Below, piece after piece: positions 8,382 through 13,554 of a DNA stretch of 14,592 nucleotides; the stretch's first letter is position 1, and each line of letters begins with the position of its first letter. This DNA comes from RYN-433 sp036558265 (GTDB taxonomy: Bacteria > Planctomycetota > Phycisphaerae > Tepidisphaerales > Tepidisphaeraceae). The stretch spans positions 1 to 14,592 of the forward strand of contig DATBFY010000291.1 in NCBI GenBank assembly GCA_036558265.1. The letters are read 5' to 3'. Made by a program: the position numbers and the translations under genes. The notes beneath the pieces are model-generated. The model was given only the letters and a program-made list of their open reading frames with translations, did not search any database and had not been told where the DNA came from.

Positions 8382-9368
8382 TCAACTACGCTTTGACTCG
8401 GCCGGCGTGATGACCAGATTTAGCTTCTCCACGCCGCGGAGGATCGTCACCGGGCACGGCATCCCGACCTTGTCTTCCGTGAGGACGCGGTGCAGTTCGT
8501 CGATCGCCGTCACGCTCTGCCCGCAGAACTCGACGATCGTATCGCCGTCCTTCAGCCCAGCAATCGCCGCCGGGCTGTCCGGTTCCACCTGCGTCACCAT
8601 CACGCCCGTGTCGGCCTCCAGCTTGTGGTATCGAACCACTCGTCGCTGCAGCGGCACGTTCTGCCCCCCCACGCCGATGTAGCTTCGCTTCACCCGCCCG
8701 TCGCGCATCAAGCGGCTGGCGACGAACTGCGCCGTGTTCGACGGGATCGCGAAGCAGATCCCCTGCGCCATCGGGATGATTGCCGTGTTGACGCCCACGA
8801 CCTCCCCGCGCGCCGTCACCAGCGGCCCGCCCGAGTTGCCCGGGTTCAGCGCGGCGTCGGTCTGAATGACATTGTCAATAAGCCGCCCGCCGATCGACCG
8901 GAACGACCGCGCCAGCGAGCTCACCACGCCCGCCGTTACCGTCGCAGAAAACCCGTACGGGTTTCCCACCGCGACCACCAACTGCCCCACCCGCAGCTCG
9001 CCTGAATCGCCCAGCCGCGCCCACGCCAGGTCCGGCGCGTCGATGCGGATGACGGCCAGATCCGTCTCGGGATCATCCCCCACGAGGCGCGCCGGCACCT
9101 TTCGCCCGTCCGCCAGCAACACGTCGATGCTCGCCGCCCCGTGCACCACGTGGCTGTTGGTCATCACGAACCCGTCGGGCGTGAAGATGAACCCCGACCC
9201 GCTCCCCCCGCCACCACCTCGGCGGCCGTTGGCGATCTTGACCTCGATATTGACGACTGCCGGTCCGATCTCCTCCACCGCGCCGGTGACGGCGCGCGAA
9301 TAGGCGTCGAGGATCTCCTCCTCCGCCGGCACGTCCCGCTCAATCGGATTCAATGTTGCGGCACTCAT
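8382..9368 (-). CDS. HtrA/DegP-like trypsin-family serine protease with one PDZ domain, no signal peptide
   Basis: The 328-residue product begins at ATG 9366-9368. The protease domain (about 30-225) has a complete triad: His73 in TNSHVV, Asp103 in ETDLAVI, Ser179 in NPGNSGGP. One PDZ domain covers about 230-325 (SYIGVGGQNV, GVMVTQVEPDSPAAIAGLKDGDTI). Most HtrA proteins are exported or membrane-anchored, but here the N-terminus (SAATLNPIERDVPAEEE) is acidic with no hydrophobic stretch, so a cytoplasmic location is inferred unless the true start lies elsewhere. A Gly-rich loop (RRGGGGGSGSGF, 49-60) precedes the His region. No Shine-Dalgarno is visible; a promoter placed for a leaderless message lies just upstream. 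It is the last gene of the minus-strand run and converges on the phosphoesterase gene, with 42 bases between stop codons. Confidence 0.94.
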   Translation of the reverse strand: MSAATLNPIERDVPAEEEILDAYSRAVTGAVEEIGPAVVNIEVKIANGRRGGGGGSGSGFIFTPDGFVMTNSHVVHGAASIDVLLADGRKVPARLVGDDPETDLAVIRIDAPDLAWARLGDSGELRVGQLVVAVGNPYGFSATVTAGVVSSLARSFRSIGGRLIDNVIQTDAALNPGNSGGPLVTARGEVVGVNTAIIPMAQGICFAIPSNTAQFVASRLMRDGRVKRSYIGVGGQNVPLQRRVVRYHKLEADTGVMVTQVEPDSPAAIAGLKDGDTIVEFCGQSVTAIDELHRVLTEDKVGMPCPVTILRGVEKLNLVITPAESKRS

Positions 9369-9374
9369 GTGCCA

Positions 9375-9403
9375 ATCATAGGCCCCCTCAGACGGAATGT
9401 CTT
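9375..9403 (-). promoter_or_regulatory. Candidate sigma70-type promoter for the HtrA gene, giving a leaderless transcript
   Basis: On the minus strand AAGACA (9398-9403, four of six matches to TTGACA) is followed by a 17-base spacer and TATGAT (9375-9380, five of six matches to TATAAT). Six bases then separate the -10 box from the A of ATG 9368, so transcription would start at or within a base of the start codon. There is no ribosome-binding site in this gap, which fits leaderless translation. This is inferred from consensus and spacing only. Confidence 0.45.
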
Positions 9404-9439
9404 GTAATCTGCGTCACCCCGCGCGTGTAATCCGGGTGG

Positions 9440-9470
9440 CACGGGCGTCTCGCCAGGCGTCTCGCCCGTG
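9440..9470. repeat. Palindromic element containing an 11-base tandem duplication
   Basis: CACGGGCG (9440-9447) pairs with CGCCCGTG (9463-9470). Inside, GGCGTCTCGCC occurs twice (9444-9454 and 9456-9466) separated by one A. The unit looks like a short palindrome of the form CACGGGCGTCTCGCCCGTG into which a 12-base copy of its centre has been added. It lies between the stop of the 180-residue gene and the HtrA promoter, where it could serve as a terminator-like structure or be a dispersed intergenic repeat. Related fragments starting GCACGGGCG or ACACGGGCG are visible at 8350 and 10098. Confidence 0.5.
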
Positions 9471-9517
9471 TCTTCCCCGCGCCAGCGGCTCTTCAATTCG
9501 CTCCCTTTCGACCCGGC

Positions 9518-10060
9518 TTAGAAATCGATTCTCAGCCGAAAACGCGTGCCGTGCTTGCGAGCAACCTCCAGCACTCCCGCCAGTGCATTCAGATCCGTGA
9601 CTACCGCTTGGGCCGACGGCAGCCGCCCACTTCCCGGTAGCTGCGGCAACGGATCGCCCGGGCGCGCATTCGTGATCTTCGCAGCCAACGCTTCAAGGTC
9701 CGCAAGCATCTCACCGGCCGTCTTCTTCGGCTTCTGCGCCTCCGAAGACTTCGGCGGATTGAGCACCCCCGGGTGCGCCGACACGTATTGCGCCAATCCG
9801 CGGATCGATGCCAACCCCTCCTCCGCCGCGAACCACTGGACGTCCGAACCCTCCATCCCCTCGGGCACGTCCTCCCCGATGGATTCGAACGACTCTTCCG
9901 GCGATTCGCTGAAAAACTCGGAGAGGGGCCGCACTCCAGCCTCGGCGGCGCAACGGTCGAGCACTTCCATCGCCTTCGCCAGCGACTTGCCCGAAACGGC
10001 AGTAGCAGGCTCGAATCCCGGAATCTCCGTCTCGAAAACGGGGTAATACGCGACACTCAT
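9518..10060 (-). CDS. Hypothetical protein, 180 residues, no recognised family
   Basis: ATG 10058-10060 has a clear ribosome-binding site: AGGAG on the minus strand, 6 bases upstream. The product has no signal peptide and no membrane segment, so it is probably cytoplasmic. The N-terminal half is acidic (EFFSESPEESFESIGEDVPEGMEG, about 48-71), then come a helical stretch (WFAAEEGLASIRGLAQYVSAHPG, 76-98), a Lys-rich linker (106-114) and a C-terminal helix-strand unit (DLNALAGVLEVARKH, 156-170) ending RFRLRIDF. I do not recognise the family. The gene sits 78 bases after the DUF1080 gene and 149 bases before htrA on the same strand. The strong ribosome-binding site and position in the gene run make it a real gene; its function cannot be stated. 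Confidence 0.75.
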   Translation of the reverse strand: MSVAYYPVFETEIPGFEPATAVSGKSLAKAMEVLDRCAAEAGVRPLSEFFSESPEESFESIGEDVPEGMEGSDVQWFAAEEGLASIRGLAQYVSAHPGVLNPPKSSEAQKPKKTAGEMLADLEALAAKITNARPGDPLPQLPGSGRLPSAQAVVTDLNALAGVLEVARKHGTRFRLRIDF

Positions 10061-10093
10061 TTCATCTCCTACCCTGGCAGCCGCATGCGCGCC

Positions 10094-10134
10094 GAAAACA
10101 CGGGCGGGACGCTACGGGACGCCCTTGCCGCCCG
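10094..10134 (-). terminator. Possible intrinsic terminator after the DUF1080 gene
   Basis: On the minus strand CGGGCGG (10128-10134) can pair with CCGCCCG (10101-10107) across a 20-base loop, and TGTTTTC (10094-10100) follows directly. It begins 4 bases after the DUF1080 stop codon. The T-run is short and the loop long, so termination strength is uncertain. The next gene downstream still has its own strong ribosome-binding site. Confidence 0.3.
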
Positions 10135-10138
10135 AAAC

Positions 10139-11152
10139 CTACTTCTCCACGATCCAGATATTCCGATAGAACACCGGATTCCCATGCCCCTGAAGCTGGA
10201 TCGACCCCGGCGCCGCCGTGTCCTTGCTCGACAGACCGCCGCCCGGGGTGGGATGACCGAGCTCGACGTTGTCCTGGATCACCACCCCGTTGTGCCGAAC
10301 CGTCGCCCGCGCCTTGGCGGTCTTCTTCCCCGACTCGTCGAATTTCGCCGCCGTGAAATCGATGTCGTACGTCTGCCACTGCAGCGGCGGATAGCACATG
10401 TTCACGCTCGGCGCGAACTGCTGATAGAACCCGCCGCACTCGTTGTTCTCACCCTTGAGCCCGAACGAGTCGAGCACCTGACACTCATACCGATCCTGCA
10501 GGTAAACGCCCGAGTTCGCCCGATCCTGCCCGCGCCCCAGCGGCTTGAACGGCAGCAGGAACTCCACGTGCAGCGTGCAATCTCCGAACTTGTCCAGCGA
10601 CGAGCACCCCGACGCCAGCAAGCCGCGCCCGTCCACGTGCGCACCCTTCCACTTCGACGCGTCTTCCGGCGCCCCGTAGAGTACCTTCGCCCCCTGCGGC
10701 GGCTTGGCGCCCAGCATCGGGGTCTGGCGCACGATCTTCGCGATCGTCGCCGTCGCGCCCTTGTCGCTGGTCAGCGAGATCGAGGCGCCGTCGGTGATCT
10801 GTGCCTTCCATCCCTTTCCGTCAAAGGCGACTTTGTCCCCCTCGCGCTGCCCGTCGATCTCGACCTTGGTCGACTTGTCCCCGCTCCAACCCGCACCGGG
10901 AAGACCGCCGGGGTAGAGTACGGCGCGGAACTTGTCATCGCCCAGCGCGATGACCTGTACGCCCTCTTTTGCGCCGTCGGCGAAATACTCGCCCTGGATC
11001 TTGAAGTCGGGACCCGCCTCCTCCACCGTCAGATACGTCGGCTTCTCCTTCTTCGCCTGCGGCGCGGCAGGTTTCGGATCGGCGGCGTAAACGGCAACGG
11101 TCGCGCACAGCGCGAGTGAAAGTCCCATCGCAACGGCGGTTCGCATTTTCAT
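10139..11152 (-). CDS. Secreted DUF1080 (3-keto-disaccharide hydrolase-type, LamG-like) protein
   Basis: The 337-residue product starts at ATG 11150-11152, with GGAG 6 bases upstream on the minus strand. Residues 1-23 form a signal peptide (cleavage likely at VYA-AD). A Pro/Lys-rich linker and a region of no clear family (about 40-150) come first. Residues 160-335 carry the DUF1080 domain: CTLHVEFLLPF (192-202), NSGVYLQDRYECQVLDSFG (213-231), CGGFYQQFAPSVN (239-251), WQTYDIDF (259-266) and QGHGNPVFYRNIWI (321-334). DUF1080 (PF06439) has a concanavalin-like fold; characterised members hydrolyse 3-keto-glycosides. Many Planctomycetota have numerous copies. It lies 64 bases after the zinc-ribbon gene, in the same run as a ThuA-like gene, another family tied to 3-keto sugar pathways. 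Family is secure; the substrate is inferred. Confidence 0.92.
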   Translation of the reverse strand: MKMRTAVAMGLSLALCATVAVYAADPKPAAPQAKKEKPTYLTVEEAGPDFKIQGEYFADGAKEGVQVIALGDDKFRAVLYPGGLPGAGWSGDKSTKVEIDGQREGDKVAFDGKGWKAQITDGASISLTSDKGATATIAKIVRQTPMLGAKPPQGAKVLYGAPEDASKWKGAHVDGRGLLASGCSSLDKFGDCTLHVEFLLPFKPLGRGQDRANSGVYLQDRYECQVLDSFGLKGENNECGGFYQQFAPSVNMCYPPLQWQTYDIDFTAAKFDESGKKTAKARATVRHNGVVIQDNVELGHPTPGGGLSSKDTAAPGSIQLQGHGNPVFYRNIWIVEK

Positions 11153-11216
11153 GAGTGTCTCCGGTTGAGGGTCTTACTCGACAATGCAGATGAACGTTGA
11201 AGTTTCGCGGTCCGGC

Positions 11217-11720
11217 TCATGCCGGCGCCCTCGTCCGCCCATCTCCAGCCTGTTCACCGCATTCCGGGCAGACCCCGCTGACGTTGCCGGCGAGCGAGTA
11301 ACCGCACGCCAGGCACAAGCCCAACCGCTCGCGCGCGCGGCGCCGCCGATGCGCGCGCCGCTGCCGCAGCCCGCGAGCCACGGGCAACGCCAGCGTCAGG
11401 ACCGCCAACGCCCAGAACGGCAGCACCAGGTTCCAACGCCGCATGCCGTCCGACGTGATCCGCACGTAACGGAAGCCCGCCCCCGCGCGCCACGCGTCAT
11501 CCGGATCGCCCTCCCGGTACGACGGCGCTTCGATTTGCAGGAAGCCGATCATCGCCCCGCGCTCGGTGCCCAGCCCATAACTGCGCGCCGGGGAGATCTC
11601 CGTCAGGAGGTCGACTTGCGGCGATGTCAGCGTGTACGACCACAGCCCGACCGCCGCCGAAAAAAGCAGCAGTGAAAGAACGGTTGCTGCGTTGAGCAGC
11701 CAGCGGCCCAGGCGGCGCAT
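11217..11720 (-). CDS. Small membrane protein with C-terminal zinc ribbon
   Basis: The 167-residue product starts at ATG 11718-11720; its ribosome-binding site is weak (GGGG just upstream). A basic N-terminus is followed by one membrane segment (about 8-28), a soluble loop (about 30-95) and a second segment (about 97-117). A strongly basic stretch (RQRRAHRRRRARER, 119-132) then leads into a zinc ribbon with Cys136, Cys139, Cys151 and Cys154 in the pattern CxxCGYSLAGNVSGVCPECG. The layout puts the loop outside and the ribbon in the cytoplasm. This ribbon is widespread in planctomycetal membrane proteins of unknown role. It sits 30 bases after the ThuA-like gene and is probably co-transcribed with it. 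No function is assigned beyond probable zinc binding. Confidence 0.82.
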   Translation of the reverse strand: MRRLGRWLLNAATVLSLLLFSAAVGLWSYTLTSPQVDLLTEISPARSYGLGTERGAMIGFLQIEAPSYREGDPDDAWRAGAGFRYVRITSDGMRRWNLVLPFWALAVLTLALPVARGLRQRRAHRRRRARERLGLCLACGYSLAGNVSGVCPECGEQAGDGRTRAPA

Positions 11721-11750
11721 ACCCCTATCGTACCAACACGCGCCCCGGAA

Positions 11751-12485
11751 TCACTTCCGCTCCTCCACCTTCTTCCCACTCGCCCAGATCACCGCGTTGG
11801 TCAGCAGCCGCTGAAAATGCACGTCCTCGAAATCCTTCGCCGCCCCCAGCGACGTGTAAAAGACCCGCCCCCGCACGCCCGGCTTGGCTTCCCGCGCCCA
11901 CGCCACCGGCTCGGCATACGACGCCGTCCGACCGCGCAGCAATACCGTCGCGTCGTCCGCGATCTTCGGATTCTTGTACAGCTTGGCCTGCGTCGAGAAC
12001 GGCTCGACCCCCGCCAGCACCGGGTGATCCTTTCCCTTCGGATCGATCGTGATCTCCGCCGGCTCGTCCTTGTTGTAATGCCCGCCGTATGACCCGCCCA
12101 GCACCTGCGGATCAAACTCCAGCCACGTCTGAAACCCGTGACTCGCGGTGCGGATGCCCACCACGCCCCTGCCCGACGCGATGAACTTCCGGATCCGCTC
12201 GAGTTGATCGGGCGCCAGGCTCACCCGTCGCGTGAAGAAGACCGCGACGTCCGCCGTATCCAGCCCTTCGATCCCGTTCAGCACCGTCCCCTTCTCCTCC
12301 ACGATGTTCACCGTGCAGGCGCAGTTGTACTTCTCCTCCAGCAACTTCTTGAACGCCTGCAGCGAATCCTTCGAGTCGTACTCCGACGATCCGGAGAACA
12401 TCTCCACCTTCAGCGGCGCATCGGCGGCCAGCACCGCGGTCGTCATGAGCAACATCGTCGTGAGCACAAGTGCAATGGATTTCAT
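11751..12485 (-). CDS. Secreted ThuA-like domain protein
   Basis: I choose ATG 12483-12485 (244 residues). GAGGAGG lies 10 bases upstream on the minus strand, and the product begins with a clean signal peptide, KSIALVLTTMLLMTTAVLA, cut before ADAPLK. The frame stays open to 12614, but that would bury the signal peptide and include the ribosome-binding site. The mature protein is a ThuA-like, class I glutamine amidotransferase-like fold: DVAVFFTRRVSLAPDQLERIRKFI (79-102, shown in part), GVVGIRTASHGFQTW (107-121), the GGHY region at 134-137, HPVLAGVEPF (154-163), EPVAWAREA (192-200) and RGRVFYTSLG (205-214), ending in a typical NAVIWASG. The family is named after trehalose utilisation protein ThuA; related secreted forms abound in Planctomycetota and often neighbour DUF1080 and PVC-type cytochrome proteins, as here. 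Biochemical activity is uncertain. Confidence 0.9.
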   Translation of the reverse strand: MKSIALVLTTMLLMTTAVLAADAPLKVEMFSGSSEYDSKDSLQAFKKLLEEKYNCACTVNIVEEKGTVLNGIEGLDTADVAVFFTRRVSLAPDQLERIRKFIASGRGVVGIRTASHGFQTWLEFDPQVLGGSYGGHYNKDEPAEITIDPKGKDHPVLAGVEPFSTQAKLYKNPKIADDATVLLRGRTASYAEPVAWAREAKPGVRGRVFYTSLGAAKDFEDVHFQRLLTNAVIWASGKKVEERK

Positions 12486-12507
12486 GGCGCGGCAACCTCC
12501 TCGTCGC

Positions 12508-12513
12508 ATCATA
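12508..12513 (-). promoter_or_regulatory. Possible -10 box upstream of the ThuA-like gene
   Basis: TATGAT on the minus strand (five of six matches to TATAAT) lies 22 bases before ATG 12485. No good -35 box is seen at 15-18 bases. A start about 7 bases downstream would fall at the upstream edge of the ribosome-binding site (12496-12502), leaving a very short leader. The same hexamer precedes htrA. Weak evidence. Confidence 0.22.
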
Positions 12514-12604
12514 ACCCCTCGACCCGTCCGCAACGATAGCCGCGGGGCAAGGCCCTTCGGAACACCCGCCAGACCCGTTTGTCGCCAATGGGCACTAATT
12601 CCGG

Positions 12605-12633
12605 TTGACGTCACGACCGCAACTCGTCACCAT
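12605..12633 (+). promoter_or_regulatory. Possible promoter of the NADAR-like gene
   Basis: TTGACG (12605-12610, five of six matches to TTGACA) is followed by a 17-base spacer and CACCAT (12628-12633, a poor -10 that keeps A2, A5 and T6). This would give a leader of roughly 25-30 bases with GGGAAG (12651-12656) as ribosome-binding site before ATG 12667. The region is the 181-base divergent gap between the ThuA-like and NADAR-like genes, where promoters are expected. The -10 match is weak. Confidence 0.28.
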
Positions 12634-12666
12634 GCGCCGCTCGAATTGACGGGAAGAACACCACCC

Positions 12667-13515
12667 ATGGAAGAGATGACCGAAGTCGATCTGGAAGGCA
12701 AGAAGTACGTCTGGGACGGCGACAACTGGGCCGACGCGCGCACCTGGATGGTCCCGCCCGAGACCATCGTCAACCGCCTCAACGAGCTTTACCGCAAGCA
12801 CGAGGTCTACGAGCCGCCCAGCCGGTCCGCCGCACCACCGCGCGCCCGCTCGCCGCGCCGCAGCGCCGGCGAGCCGCGGGCACGGTTCGTCCCCGCCAAG
12901 TCCCTTCAGGCTGCAGCGCCACCACCACCGCCAAAGCCCGTCGAGCGCATCACGCTCTTCGAGGGCGACAGCGGCTTCCTCTCCAACGATTCCCCGGCCA
13001 CCGTCCACCTCGACGGCCAGCCGTTCCCCAGCGTCACGCTGGCGTTCGAGGCCGCCAGGCAACTCCACGACCGCCTCCGCCCCGGCATGCAGCGGGAATG
13101 GGACGAGAAGCGCCCCAGCCTCATGCGGCGCCTCCTTCGCTCCAAGTTCGCCAACCCGCAGCTCCGCGCAGCCCTGATCGGCACCGGCGAGAAGCACCTC
13201 GCCCACACCGCCCCCGACGCCGAACCGTACTGGCATACGCCCGGCGGCGCTGGCGAGAACACGCTCGGCCGCCTCCTCATGGAACTCCGCGCCCAACTCA
13301 ACAAGAGCTACCATCTCCTTCGCGACGAGGAGATCGTCGAACACCTGCGCGAGTACCTGCCCGAAAACCCCCTGGTTCCTGACGACGCCCTGACGCGCGA
13401 CGCCGCGTGGCAGCGCATCACCGAGCTCTACGACCTCTATAAGGACGAGCTCAACCCCGACCTGATGACTTCCCTGCGCGCCCGCCGCGAACAATTGCTC
13501 AAACAGACTCCGTAG
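12667..13515 (+). CDS. Divergent NADAR (YbiA/DUF1768-like) domain protein, catalytic motif altered
   Basis: ATG 12667 (282 residues) is chosen: GGGAAG lies 10 bases upstream. The open frame extends back to 12232 but overlaps the ThuA-like gene. Residues 1-45 form a small N-terminal unit (KKYVWDGDNWADARTWMVPP), then a basic Pro-rich linker (49-90). Residues about 94-212 align with NADAR: FLSN (104-107), LDGQPFPSV (115-123), RLLRSKFANPQLRAALIGTG (155-174), YWHTPGGAGENTLGRLLMELR (188-208, shown as motif). NADAR proteins such as E. coli YbiA cleave the N-glycosidic bond of riboflavin intermediates or remove ADP-ribose from guanine. Here the usual SEH (Glu48 in YbiA) reads VTL, about 20 residues between the first helix and the WDEKRPSLM helix are missing, and WGDGG is WHTPGG. 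A helical C-terminus (215-282) follows. Fold assignment is likely; activity may be lost or changed. Probably cytoplasmic. Confidence 0.78.
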   Translation: MEEMTEVDLEGKKYVWDGDNWADARTWMVPPETIVNRLNELYRKHEVYEPPSRSAAPPRARSPRRSAGEPRARFVPAKSLQAAAPPPPPKPVERITLFEGDSGFLSNDSPATVHLDGQPFPSVTLAFEAARQLHDRLRPGMQREWDEKRPSLMRRLLRSKFANPQLRAALIGTGEKHLAHTAPDAEPYWHTPGGAGENTLGRLLMELRAQLNKSYHLLRDEEIVEHLREYLPENPLVPDDALTRDAAWQRITELYDLYKDELNPDLMTSLRARREQLLKQTP

Positions 13516-13532
13516 GTTCCGCTTCGCGGAAC
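13516..13532. terminator. Perfect 7-bp hairpin between convergent genes
   Basis: GTTCCGC (13516-13522), loop TTC, GCGGAAC (13526-13532). It starts on the base after the NADAR-like stop codon TAG (13513-13515) and lies 22 bases beyond the rhomboid gene's stop on the other strand. It reads the same on both strands, so it could serve both genes, but no T-run follows in either direction. It may also be a short dispersed palindrome. Confidence 0.45.
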
Positions 13533-13554
13533 ATCCCCGCATCATTCGCCGCGC

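Noticed and set aside
9773..11119. A 448-codon plus-strand frame across the 180-residue and DUF1080 genes
   Set aside because: It spans two genes and their gap and is Arg/Leu-rich without motifs. The minus-strand genes have good ribosome-binding sites and a DUF1080 domain.
11337..11372. Arg-rich stretch in the zinc-ribbon protein as a possible DNA-binding or transposase-like element
   Set aside because: It directly follows a membrane helix and fits the positive-inside rule; no transposase motif or inverted repeats surround it.
12606..12613. Perfect palindrome TGACGTCA in the divergent gap
   Set aside because: It is only 8 bases and overlaps the candidate -35 box. Without a second copy or conservation, an operator call is not supported.
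12486..12614. N-terminal extension of the ThuA-like protein to 12614
   Set aside because: It would place a clean signal peptide at residue 44 and put the GAGGAGG ribosome-binding site inside the gene.
12232..12666. N-terminal extension of the NADAR-like protein to 12232
   Set aside because: It overlaps the ThuA-like gene on the other strand and encodes no recognisable domain; ATG 12667 has a ribosome-binding site at a normal distance.
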